DNA of 64,000 bases from Clostridia bacterium (GTDB lineage: Bacteria; Acidobacteriota; Terriglobia; Terriglobales; Acidobacteriaceae): the NCBI GenBank assembly GCA_035561135.1, contig DATMYA010000018.1, positions 1 to 64,000 of the forward strand. Reading direction: 5' to 3'. The notes under the pieces are model-generated. The model did no database searches and was not told where the DNA came from. It was given only the letters and a program-made list of their open reading frames with translations. How positions within the stretch are numbered: position 1 is the stretch's first letter; each line of letters opens with the position of its first letter. Both the position numbers and the translations under genes were made by a program. This document shows, piece after piece, positions 25,705-34,591 of this stretch.

Positions 25705-26964
25705 ATGGCTACCAAGAACGATTATCGTCACATCGTCCGCATGGCATTGGAGACCATTGTCAAGAACAAGCTCCGTTCCGGCCTGACGGTGCTCGGTATC
25801 GTGATCGGGGTGATGACCGTCATCAGCATCTCGTCGGTCGTGCGCGGACTCAACTCTCGCGTGCAAGGCGTCGTGCAACAGATGGGCTCCAACATCATCT
25901 TCGCCTTCCACATGGAGCCATTTACGTTTGGGCACCCTACGTCGGAGATGCTGAACCGCAAGGAACTGACGCTAGAGGACGCGATGGCGATGAAAGACCT
26001 GCCGCACGTCAAGGCAGTCTCGGCCGGCGTACGCTATTTTCTGCCGCAGTTCGGTACCGGAACTTACGTCGTCAAATACAACAATCGGCGCGCGAACAAC
26101 ACCATCCTCGAAGGCGACACGGTGACGGCCATGGAGGTGTTTGACTTCGCCTCGCACGCTGGCCGCTGGTTCACGCCATCCGAAGAAGAGAACCGCCGCA
26201 ACGTCATCGCGCTCGGCTACGATACGGCAAAAGAACTCTTTGGCGAGGACGACCCCATCGGCAAAGAGATCAATATCGAAGGGCAGCTCTTTGAAGTGGT
26301 CGGCGTTGCAGAGAAGAAGAAGGGCTTTAGCGGTGGCACCAATCCGGAAGACAACATCGTCTTTTTCCCCTACACCACGTTTCGAAAGTTGCATCCTGAA
26401 TTGAAAGAGCATTGGATCAGCGTCAAAGCGACGTCGCAGGACGATGTGCCGAAGGCGATCGACGAGATGCGTGAGTTGCTGCGAAGACGACGCAAGCTGC
26501 GTCCCGATCAACCGGATAACTTTGCCGTATTCAGCCAGAATTCGCTGCTGGATGTGTGGGACCAGATCTCGGGCGGCGTTTTCGTTTTCATGTTCGCCGT
26601 GTCGAGCGTCGGCCTCATGGTGGGCGGAGTTGGGGTGATGAACATCATGCTCGTTTCCGTCACGGAGCGAACGCGCGAGATTGGCGTGCGTAAAGCCGTC
26701 GGCGCGCGCAAGTACGACATCCTGCTCCAGTTCACGCTGGAGGCAATCACGCTGACCGGCATTGGCGGCATCATCGGAATCCTGGGTGGTGGACTGGTGA
26801 CCATGGCAATTCCGATCATGTGGCCCTCTCTTCCCGCGACAATGTCGGTCGAGTGGTCTACATTCGCCTTCGCAAGCTCTGCGCTGATTGGGCTGATATT
26901 CGGCATTTACCCAGCATGGAAAGCCGCTAACCTCGATCCCATCGAGGCGCTACGCTACGAGTAG
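25705..26964 (+). CDS. MacB-type ABC transporter permease, second subunit
   Basis: The 419-residue protein repeats the architecture of the preceding gene: N-terminal helix [19 protein letters not shown], MacB core, and FtsX helices with [26 protein letters not shown]. The two share this segment almost exactly, which suggests an old tandem duplication. The core domains have diverged, for example an insertion near [13 protein letters not shown]. No ATPase or membrane-fusion protein gene is adjacent, unlike usual macAB operons. Confidence 0.92.
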   Translation: MATKNDYRHIVRMALETIVKNKLRSGLTVLGIVIGVMTVISISSVVRGLNSRVQGVVQQMGSNIIFAFHMEPFTFGHPTSEMLNRKELTLEDAMAMKDLPHVKAVSAGVRYFLPQFGTGTYVVKYNNRRANNTILEGDTVTAMEVFDFASHAGRWFTPSEEENRRNVIALGYDTAKELFGEDDPIGKEINIEGQLFEVVGVAEKKKGFSGGTNPEDNIVFFPYTTFRKLHPELKEHWISVKATSQDDVPKAIDEMRELLRRRRKLRPDQPDNFAVFSQNSLLDVWDQISGGVFVFMFAVSSVGLMVGGVGVMNIMLVSVTERTREIGVRKAVGARKYDILLQFTLEAITLTGIGGIIGILGGGLVTMAIPIMWPSLPATMSVEWSTFAFASSALIGLIFGIYPAWKAANLDPIEALRYE

Positions 26965-27136
26965 AATCACAGGAACTTGCTTGTTAGCTCTGAGTTTCAG
27001 GAGCTCGTTCTGCCTCTGCGGTTGATCATCACGAATGCCGAACCTTTATCGTTGTGTGCCAGCCCATCGGCAGTTCCTCGACTTCCTTGACAGCTAAAAA
27101 TAAGCTTGCGTTGACTGCGGTGGTAACATACGCGCC

Positions 27137-29156
27137 ATGACTCCGCAACAAGCAACCGCTGCGCCATTGCTGGGCTGGGATCCGTTGAAAGAGGCCACTG
27201 ACGAAGAGTTCGTCCTTGCCGCTCAGAAACGAGAAATCCATAACATTCTCAAAAGTTACACGGGTTACTACGATCTTTTTGCCGAGTTGATACAGAACGC
27301 GCTGGACGCAGTAGAAAAACGGGCCGAAGAAGGGGACATCAATTACAAGCCGGCAATCTGGATCACCATTGATATCCCCAATGAGACAATTTCCGTTACG
27401 GATAACGGGTGTGCAATGACCGAGGCACAGTTCCGGGCCTTTTTGAAACCGGGCTACTCGTTTAAGGAAGGTGGGGGAACACGAGGTAGCAAAGGCGTCG
27501 GTGCAACATATCTGGCCTATGGGTTCAACTACTTGGAGATAGCAACCAAGATCGATGGGAAATCGGCCTGTTCAGGTGTGCTGGAGAACGGACGAAGCTG
27601 GCTGGAGGACATGTCAAACGTCGTAGGTCGCCCTCGGGTACAACCGGTTACCAACACACACGGCGTTCGAATCGATCGACAGAGGTACCTCCTTCACGTT
27701 GAAGTTGATTGGGAGCGCAATCCGCCCGCGCAGTTTGCAGTATTTCATTGCCAAAACGGCAGACGTTTGGATGTGCTTACTGCGGGCACACACTCCATTG
27801 GGCGGCATCTATATTTCGAGTGAGGCGGCGCCCTCAGTTTCTGTTGAAGTAGAGGTGATCAGCGGCAAGCCGGCCACGACTACGCTAGTTAACCTTGATA
27901 CTCCGAAGTATCTATACCCACATGAGGTCCTAGGACGCACGGCGGACCTACGCGACTTCCTAAAGGACCAGGCATCGCGCGTCGAGAAGGGACTCGACGT
28001 TTCAAAGGTTCCCGCCAAGTTTACGAACCTGAACGGTATCTGGGGTGAATGGGACCACACGGAGATTCTTTCAAACAAGTCGCCTATAAAACCACGATTG
28101 GATGATTCCGAGAAGGACTTGGTTTCGCAGCTCGGCGTGCAAATGTACGTGTTCATGTGTTACTCGACAGACCTGTGGGACGATTATAACGACAACAAAT
28201 TGGGTCTGCGGAAAGGTAGCCGGATTCTCAGGGGCGGATTGCAACAGGCGACCAAGCATATGCCTCAGGGGCAACCTGTGACCATCCCGCTCACGAACAA
28301 TATCGGATTTCAGAATATTACCCATATCATCGTTCACTTTCAGAATTCCGAACCTGACCTCGGGCGAAAAGGTTTTCAGCCCGAACACACAAAGTTGGCC
28401 GAGAAGCTGTCTGTATCGGCTGTGACCGCTTATCGGCACTATTACGAGCGCCTGCTGCGGAAGAACACAGGAGCGCCCGCATTGATGCAAGCGGTGAAAC
28501 TAGAGAAGTGGATCGATGATCAAAAGGAACATGAGAAATCGTATCCACTTAAGATCAGCGGAAAAGGCTTGTTTGCGCCGGAAGAAGAACTGCCGATCAG
28601 GTCACTACCCTTGGTCGAGCAAGATGTTGTCGCGCTGTTCAACCAAATGCTGTCATCTGGCTTAATCCGCGGTATTCAACTGCTCTCGTCAAGCCAATAT
28701 AATCAGTACGACGGTCTGTATCGCATCTATATCGAGCCTCCCTTCACGAAGTTCATCCGAGCTGAGGAGAATCCGCTGGGCGTTGACGCCGAACACTTTT
28801 CGGGGCTAGAACAGCCCATCATCTCTCCTGTTCGTGTACTTGAGTACAGATACAGCCTCGATTCGCTTATTGAGGAGATGGATACAGGCGAGAAGAACGC
28901 GAACGAAATCGGCCTTGCAGTCTGTTGGGAGCTGGGCGACAAGTGGCAAACGAGTTTCGATATCGTTTCGTTCTTAGAAGAAGACCACGTCCATCACAGA
29001 GAATTCCATGGAATTACTCACCAGCTTTTCCATGGCGTATCCCGCCTCCCCTCGTTTCAGGTAATTGTTTTGAAGGACCTGGTTTCCTTTTTACTTGACC
29101 CAGCAACTGAACGCGCTCGACAACACCAGCTCTATTCGGTAAATGCTGAATTGTGA
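27137..29156 (+). pseudogene. GHKL-type ATPase gene interrupted by a frameshift
   Basis: Frame one (27137-27823) has the Bergerat ATP-binding motifs: ELIQNALDAVE (N box), ISVTDNGCAM (G1) and GTRGSKGVGATYLAYG (G2). Frame two, open from 27627 to 29156, continues it: FESIDRGTSFTLKLIGSAIR is the expected next strand, and about 480 residues of an unrecognised C-terminal domain follow. Adding one AC to the (AC)4 tract at 27654-27661 restores a single frame of roughly 670 residues (QPVTNTHTAFESIDRGTSF). This could be a sequencing error, a recent mutation or a phase-variable switch. GC is visibly lower than in neighbours, which hints at transfer. The gene is an orphan with no obvious partner. GHKL proteins of this size include MORC, MutL and Hsp90-like proteins and several defence ATPases. 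I cannot place it. Confidence 0.85.
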
Positions 29157-29215
29157 CTCGTGCCAAGACATAATAATGGAGAACGTGCGGCAAGCCGCTG
29201 AGCGCCACGAATATT

Positions 29216-29256
29216 GAAGGTTCGAGCCTATTGAGACGAGAGTGCCTCGAACCTTC
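29216..29256. repeat. Perfect 11-bp inverted repeat after the GHKL gene
   Basis: GAAGGTTCGAG (29216-29226) and CTCGAACCTTC (29246-29256) flank a 19-nt loop, and GAAGGTTC recurs at 29263-29270. It may terminate the GHKL gene or mark an insertion boundary. There is no T run. Confidence 0.6.
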
Positions 29257-29438
29257 GCTGCTGAAGGTTCAGTTCCAATACTTTCTTTCCGAGAAATCAA
29301 TCTAGTCTCGCTATTGAGATCGGGATTGTGATGCCGCCCGATCCCTGTATGCCGTATTCGCACAGCTTTCCTGGACAACTCCGGTTTGGTAAGCTGAACC
29401 TTCGTTCACCTCAGCGGAGATATCGTCCCACGCTTCTA

Positions 29439-30605
29439 ATGAATCATTCACTGCTCACGTTTGTGGCCTGCATATGCGGGCTGCTCGCGATTTGCGGGCT
29501 CGGATATCTGGTGCTCACGTTATGGAGCATCCGTCAGCATGTGAGCGCCCCGGTCACGATGCGGCCCGGCTTTACGCCATCGATTACCATTCTTAAGCCG
29601 CTGCACGGCGCCGATCCGGAGATGTACGAATCCTTCCGAAGCCACTGTCTGCAGGACTACCCAGAGTACGAGATTATCTTCGGCGTTAACGACGCCGAAG
29701 ATCCTGCGGTAGCGGAGGTCGAGCGCCTGCGTCGTGAGTTTCCGGCACGACGGATCGAACTGGTCGTCGGCAGAGAAGTGCTCGGCACGAATCGCAAGGT
29801 GAGCAACCTGGTGCAGATGTTGCGTGCCTCCCGCTACGACCACGTGCTCGTGAATGACAGCGACATCCGCGTGCCGCCCGACTACCTGCGATCTGTAGCA
29901 GCCCATTTTGCAGACTCTTCCGTGGGGCTCGTAACGACTTTGTACCGGGCGGTTTCCGATCGCACGATAGCTTCCCGCCTGGAGGCCGTCACCATCAGCA
30001 CAGACTTTGCCGGAGGCGTGCTCTGCGCGAAGCAGTTGGACGGGGGGATGCACTTCGCGCTTGGCGCGACTCTCGCGATGCCGCGCCGAGTGCTGGGACA
30101 CATCGGCGGCTTCGAGCCTCTGCTCGACTACCTCGCTGACGATTACGAACTGGGCGTCCGCACCGCGCGCGCAGGCTACAAAGTGGTGCTCGCGGAGCCA
30201 GTCGTGGAAACTTTTCTGCCCGCCTACACCTTCCGTCAGATGTTCGAGCACCAATTGCGATGGGCGCGCACAGTGCGCGATATGCGCCGGTTGGGATACT
30301 TTGGAGTGCTCGTCACATTCGCGCTGCCCTGGGCGATTCTCGCCTTGCTATTTTCCGCCGGAGCACTCTGGGCCTGGGCCTTGTTAGGTATCACGACCGT
30401 GACACGATTCGCTTGTGCGTACCTGCTTTGCACCGCTGTATTGCGAGACGAGCGCAACCTGCGAGACCTATCGCTCGTACCGCTGCGCGACATTGTCGGC
30501 CTCGCAGTATGGATTGCCAGCTTCGCCGGGAATACCGTGACCTGGCGCGGTGAGGTGTACCGTCTCAAGGACGGGAAACTGGCTGGGGCATCACGAACCA
30601 TTTAG
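29439..30605 (+). CDS. HpnI-like glycosyltransferase (ceramide glucosyltransferase family)
   Basis: The 388-residue protein starts at ATG 29439. It has an N-terminal membrane helix, the GT2-type domain with SITILKPLHGADPE, the donor-binding LVNDSDIRVP, LADDYELG, and the acceptor-site QLRWARTVR, then several C-terminal membrane helices. This motif set is that of the GT21/HpnI group. HpnI adds N-acetylglucosamine to bacteriohopanetetrol. A hopanoid or other lipid acceptor at the inner membrane is likely. A paralogue is encoded at 58479-59714. No other hopanoid gene is adjacent. Confidence 0.82.
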   Translation: MNHSLLTFVACICGLLAICGLGYLVLTLWSIRQHVSAPVTMRPGFTPSITILKPLHGADPEMYESFRSHCLQDYPEYEIIFGVNDAEDPAVAEVERLRREFPARRIELVVGREVLGTNRKVSNLVQMLRASRYDHVLVNDSDIRVPPDYLRSVAAHFADSSVGLVTTLYRAVSDRTIASRLEAVTISTDFAGGVLCAKQLDGGMHFALGATLAMPRRVLGHIGGFEPLLDYLADDYELGVRTARAGYKVVLAEPVVETFLPAYTFRQMFEHQLRWARTVRDMRRLGYFGVLVTFALPWAILALLFSAGALWAWALLGITTVTRFACAYLLCTAVLRDERNLRDLSLVPLRDIVGLAVWIASFAGNTVTWRGEVYRLKDGKLAGASRTI

Positions 30606-30646
30606 CACGATAGAACACAGCAAAAATCAGTGCCTACGTGTATGAA

Positions 30647-30692
30647 CAGAAAAGGTAAGGGCACGGCGCAAGCCGTGCCCCTTACCTTTCTG
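30647..30692. terminator. Bidirectional terminator between convergent genes
   Basis: CAGAAAAGGTAAGGGCACGG and the downstream CCGTGCCCCTTACCTTTCTG form a nearly perfect stem of about 20 bp with a GCAA loop, lying between the glycosyltransferase and response-regulator stops. Confidence 0.85.
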
Positions 30693-30703
30693 CGAGCGTT
30701 CGA

Positions 30704-32161
30704 TTACACCTCGGCTGTTGCCGCGTCTTCTTCGTCGGATCGCATCAGCCCAAATTTTTTTAGCTTGTAGCGGAGTGCATCGCGGCTGATGTCGAGCAGC
30801 CGTGCCGCGTGGGTCTGGTTCCCGTTGGCCTGGGAAAGCGCCATTTCCACCAGTGCGCGTTCCACCTCCTCCAGAGAAGTGCCGCCCTCAGGGATCGTCA
30901 ACGGTGGCAAACTGCGGCCATTTCGCAGCGGTGCGCCCGGCGCATTCAGCGACGTCATTTCGAAAGCGGTCAATCCCGTTGCCTGCTGGCCTACGGCGAA
31001 TGGCAGATACTCCGGCCGCAAGAACTCTTCGTCTTCCAAAATCATTGCGCGTTCGATTGCGTTCTTCAGCTCTCGAACGTTGCCTGGCCAATTATGCTTC
31101 ATCAATAGCTTGCGGCTTTCGTCCGTCAGTCCGCGAACGCCCTTACGAAATTTGCGGTTGTAGCGCTCGATGAAGTAGTCCACAAGAGGTTGAATGTCCT
31201 CCTTGCGCTCGCGCAGGGGCGGGAGGAAGACCGAGATGATCGCCAGGCGATAAAAGAGATCCTGCCGGAATTGAGCTTCGCGAACAGCGCGCTCCAGGTC
31301 CCGGTTGGACGCTGCGATGACGCGGACATCCACCTGCATGTCACGCACTCCGCCGACGCGGCGTATGACCTGGTCTTCCAAAACGCGCAGCAACTTGGCC
31401 TGAAGGAGAGGAGATAGTTCGCCGATTTCGTCGAGGAAGAGCGTTCCTCCATCGGCCATCTCGAACAGGCCTTTCTTCATTGCCTTCGCGTCGGTGAATG
31501 CGCCACGCTCGTGACCGAAAAGTTCGGCCTCCATCAGCGTCTCGGGGATAGCCGAGCAGTTGATAGCAATGAAGGGTTTGTTCTGGCGGCTACTCTCGTA
31601 GTGGATGCCTTTCGCGATCAGATCCTTGCCGGTGCCGCTTTCGCCCTGGATCAAGATTGTCGTCGCCTCGCTGGCGGCGATCTTGCGCACAAACACCATC
31701 AGGCCCGTCATTTTTTGCGAGACGCCGATGACGTCGTGGTAGCCCGCGCGCCTGCGAACCTCGCCACGGAGCGATTCCACTTCACTGCGCAGCCGCGTCG
31801 TTTCCAGCGCGTTCTTCACGGCCACGGCGAGTTCGTCGAAGTCGAGCGGCTTGCCGACGAAATCGTACGCGCCCAACTTCAGAGCCGTTTTCACGTCCTC
31901 CAGTTGGGGATCAGCCGTGATCATGATGACAGCGCGCGCGTTGCCGGCCTGCTTGAGTTGTTCCAGAACCTGGATTCCATTCAGATCGGGGAGGCGGACG
32001 TCCAGCAGTACGAGGTCGGGGGACTCGTTGTGCGCCATCCGGAGGCCAGCCGTTCCATTCTCGGCTTCCAGAACGTGGTAGCCCCACTCTTCACATTTCT
32101 GGCGCAGGGACCAGCGGACGAGCTTTTCGTCATCAACGATGAGAACTTTTTCTGCGGGCAT
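30704..32161 (-). CDS. Sigma-54-dependent response regulator (NtrC family)
   Basis: The 485-residue regulator has a receiver domain (phospho-Asp in DLVLLDVRLPD), an AAA+ domain with Walker A GESGTGKD, the sigma-54 contact loop reading GAFTDA in place of GAFTGA, Walker B GGTLFLDEIGEL, the R-finger region, and a Fis-type helix-turn-helix (HAARLLDISRDALRYKLKKF). It activates sigma-54 promoters after phosphorylation. The cognate kinase gene lies 17 bp upstream in the same operon. A perfect sigma-54 promoter lies at 22852 in this window, but whether it is a target is not known. Confidence 0.96.
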   Translation of the reverse strand: MPAEKVLIVDDEKLVRWSLRQKCEEWGYHVLEAENGTAGLRMAHNESPDLVLLDVRLPDLNGIQVLEQLKQAGNARAVIMITADPQLEDVKTALKLGAYDFVGKPLDFDELAVAVKNALETTRLRSEVESLRGEVRRRAGYHDVIGVSQKMTGLMVFVRKIAASEATTILIQGESGTGKDLIAKGIHYESSRQNKPFIAINCSAIPETLMEAELFGHERGAFTDAKAMKKGLFEMADGGTLFLDEIGELSPLLQAKLLRVLEDQVIRRVGGVRDMQVDVRVIAASNRDLERAVREAQFRQDLFYRLAIISVFLPPLRERKEDIQPLVDYFIERYNRKFRKGVRGLTDESRKLLMKHNWPGNVRELKNAIERAMILEDEEFLRPEYLPFAVGQQATGLTAFEMTSLNAPGAPLRNGRSLPPLTIPEGGTSLEEVERALVEMALSQANGNQTHAARLLDISRDALRYKLKKFGLMRSDEEDAATAEV

Positions 32162-32178
32162 TCCTGTTCACTACTTTA

Positions 32179-33285
32179 CTACGAACCGACCTCAATTGTT
32201 GATCGCTGCTGCGGCAGGACGACGACAAAGTTGCTGCCTTTGCCGAGCCAGCTCGTCACGTCGATGCGTCCGCCGTGGTCCTCCACGATTCGGCGCGCCA
32301 GCGATAGTCCAAGTCCGGTGCCGTTACCCTTCGTGGTAAAGAACGGGCGGAAAATGTTGGGAAGGATCTCCGGCGGTATTCCTTTTCCGGTGTCATCTAC
32401 CGCAACACAAACAAGCTTATCGGTGCTGGTGATCTCAATGCGTACCCTGCCATTGGCATCGCACGCCTGGATCGCGTTCAGGATAAGGTTCAGCAGAACC
32501 TGATGTATCTGGCCGGCATCGTGATCGAGCGGCGGAAGCCCTTCGCTTCGGATCAGTTCGAGTTCCACGCCCTTCGTGTGCGCCTGCTCACGGGCAAACA
32601 GGACGGCATGCTCCGCGGTCGCATTGATGTCGCCGGGCCGAAACTCCGGGGCCTTTGGCCGCGCGATCTCCAGCAAGTCGGAGACAATGCGATTGATGTG
32701 CAACACCTCGGCGCGAACATCCTTCAGCACCAGGCGAGCAGGACTCTCCTTCGGCAAGTCGCGGCCGATGATCTCAATAACGCCCGCAATCCCGGCTAGG
32801 GGATTACGAATCTCGTGCGCGAGCCCTGCCGCCAGTTCTCCCAGGGTCGCGAGATGCTCCGCCCTGGAAATTTGTGTACGGTGCAGGTGCTGAATCTCTT
32901 CACGGCTCTCGCGCAGTTGCTGCACCATCATGTTGAAGTCACGCCCAAGGTCGCCGACCTCATCGTTGCGATCGGCAAAACTGACGGCAACATCCATGCT
33001 GCCCGCGCGGACCTGTGCGATCTTGTCTTGCAACTCGGCCATGGGTCTGCGGAAGACGACGCCGAGCACCATCAACATCGCTGCGCAAACACATACTGCT
33101 CCGGCCGTAGCGACCACGAGCACCGTGTTCCGTTCCGGGTCGCCAAGCGACAGCGTAACAAGAACGAACAGCAATAGACCGTTGAGCAATACGGCTGCAA
33201 CGGGAAGAACGGCCCTCAATTGCCAGTTCACTCGAAGGTTCGACACTCTCAGGCGCTCCCGAGTCGTACCAAGGTCTGTTCCCAT
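32179..33285 (-). CDS. Membrane sensor histidine kinase
   Basis: The 368-residue kinase has two membrane helices (about 24-45 and 58-80) with almost no periplasmic loop, a HAMP domain (RRPMAELQDKIAQVRAG), a HisKA domain with the phospho-His in LAAGLAHEIRNPLAG, and a HATPase domain with LLNLILNAIQA (N box), DDTGKGIPPE (G1) and GTGLGLSLARRI (G2). It presumably phosphorylates the regulator encoded downstream. The absence of a sensory domain between the helices suggests it senses the membrane or a partner protein. It is divergent from the POTRA gene. Confidence 0.95.
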   Translation of the reverse strand: MGTDLGTTRERLRVSNLRVNWQLRAVLPVAAVLLNGLLLFVLVTLSLGDPERNTVLVVATAGAVCVCAAMLMVLGVVFRRPMAELQDKIAQVRAGSMDVAVSFADRNDEVGDLGRDFNMMVQQLRESREEIQHLHRTQISRAEHLATLGELAAGLAHEIRNPLAGIAGVIEIIGRDLPKESPARLVLKDVRAEVLHINRIVSDLLEIARPKAPEFRPGDINATAEHAVLFAREQAHTKGVELELIRSEGLPPLDHDAGQIHQVLLNLILNAIQACDANGRVRIEITSTDKLVCVAVDDTGKGIPPEILPNIFRPFFTTKGNGTGLGLSLARRIVEDHGGRIDVTSWLGKGSNFVVVLPQQRSTIEVGS

Positions 33286-33462
33286 TATGGGTCTTCAGGC
33301 GGCAAGGGACAAGCTAAGTCACTCATTGCGCATTCCCTAAAGGCCGCCACTGCTCGGACCTGGCGCGTTTCATTCTGTTTGCGATTCAGGTTCCACTTCG
33401 AAGCGAGGGCGCGTAATATCCTTCGCCATCCGCATATACACACTTCGTGGAAAGGCAATCTG

Positions 33463-34356
33463 ATGAGGCGGTTGATTATCGTCGTCGCATGTAGCGTACT
33501 GCTTCCGACGTTGCTTCAGGGCCAGTGCATATCGAAGCAGGATTACCGTACTGACAAAAAGGCCGGAATCGTCGTACAGCAGCTTATCTTGAGCGGCACG
33601 CGAGCCTTCGATTCGACGCAGATTGCCGAGGTGACGGCCAATTTCGTCGGGTCTTGTTTTAACGGTAATGCCGAAGAAATCGGCGAGCGGATTCGAGACC
33701 AGTTTCAGAAACGAGGCTATCTCAAAGCGAAAGTAGACAATGTCACCATCAAAGCTATCGACCCGCTGGCAATTCCGAAACCTGTCACGGTCGAAGCAGA
33801 AGTCCTGGAAGGCCCACTTCACAGCCTTTCAGAACTTCACTTGGTGGGGAATCATATTTTCACAGACGAGCAACTGGTTGCACGAATTCCGCTTAAGCCC
33901 GGCGACCCTTTCAATACGGAAAGAGTTCGCACGGGGTTAAATGCACTCCTTGAAGTGTATGGCAGTAGAGGACACCTTGACGTTCTAGCCCTGCCGATAT
34001 CCAGGTCGCATTCCGAATCTACAGTCGCCCTGACGATTTCCGTAGAGGAGGGCAAGCAATATCGAATGGGCAAGCTGCAAGTCACGGGACCGCAGGAAAT
34101 AGCAGATCGCCTGCAAACCAGGTGGTCCTTGAGCCAGGGCGTACCGTTCGACGCAACCTACTTAGACAAGTTCATCGAAGAAAACCATACCTTGCTGCCC
34201 GAAGGTTTTCAGCAAGGCGAGTCCGTTCAGGTGGTGCGGAATTGCAGGGAAGGAACGGTGGCCGTATTTATGTTCTTGGGAAAGGGGACCATCCCGTCCC
34301 AGCCTGTACATGAGATCGACTGCGAGAACTCAGGTAAGAGTAGTTTGAAGTCATGA
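33463..34356 (+). CDS. Secreted POTRA-domain protein
   Basis: The 297-residue protein starts at ATG 33463 behind GGAAAGG. A signal peptide (MRRLIIVVACSVLLPTLLQG) is followed by POTRA-like repeats: VVQQLILSGTRAFDSTQI...IRDQFQKRGYLKAKV at about 38-105 and LSELHLVGNHIFTDEQL...LNALLEVYGSRGHLDV at about 125-185, with a partial third repeat after 205. The POTRA array is not followed by a beta barrel. Such a protein could be a periplasmic assembly partner of BamA/TamA-like barrels or a remnant. It is divergent from the kinase gene. Confidence 0.82.
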   Translation: MRRLIIVVACSVLLPTLLQGQCISKQDYRTDKKAGIVVQQLILSGTRAFDSTQIAEVTANFVGSCFNGNAEEIGERIRDQFQKRGYLKAKVDNVTIKAIDPLAIPKPVTVEAEVLEGPLHSLSELHLVGNHIFTDEQLVARIPLKPGDPFNTERVRTGLNALLEVYGSRGHLDVLALPISRSHSESTVALTISVEEGKQYRMGKLQVTGPQEIADRLQTRWSLSQGVPFDATYLDKFIEENHTLLPEGFQQGESVQVVRNCREGTVAVFMFLGKGTIPSQPVHEIDCENSGKSSLKS

Positions 34357-34413
34357 CGGTTGCCGCTGGAACAAAACAGAATGGAGACTGCTGACAAAGC
34401 CAATTCAGAACAA

Positions 34414-34525
34414 GCGTCATGGTGAGCGTAGGGGCGCGTAGTCGAACCACCTTGTATTTCCGTCGCACACGAAACACAAGGTATCTCCACTTCGAGCCTT
34501 CCGTCCTCCGGTCGACATGACGCTC
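34414..34525. repeat. Miniature dispersed repeat, copy 2, with terminal inverted repeats
   Basis: The element starts GCGTCATGGTGAGCG and ends GGTCGACATGACGCTC. Terminal 7-mers GCGTCAT (34414-34420) and ATGACGC (34517-34523) are exact inverted repeats. It aligns with 12031-12150. There is no internal gene, so it would have to be mobilised in trans. Confidence 0.7.
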
Positions 34526-34543
34526 TAGTTGTTAACAACAAAA

Positions 34544-34567
34544 ATGGGGCTCGAATTCGAGCCCCAT
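34544..34567 (-). terminator. Terminator of ccsA (24-bp perfect palindrome)
   Basis: ATGGGGCTCGAA and TTCGAGCCCCAT form a perfect palindrome. On the minus strand it is followed by TTTTTGTTG, 25 bp after the ccsA stop. Confidence 0.85.
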
Positions 34568-34591
34568 GGGTGACGGTGAGGGTTGTTTGCC

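Noticed and set aside
22319..27446. An 18-bp exact match (agttccgggcctttttga) between the gap at 22319 and the GHKL gene at 27429
   Set aside because: Flanking sequence does not align, and one such match in 64 kb is not far from chance.
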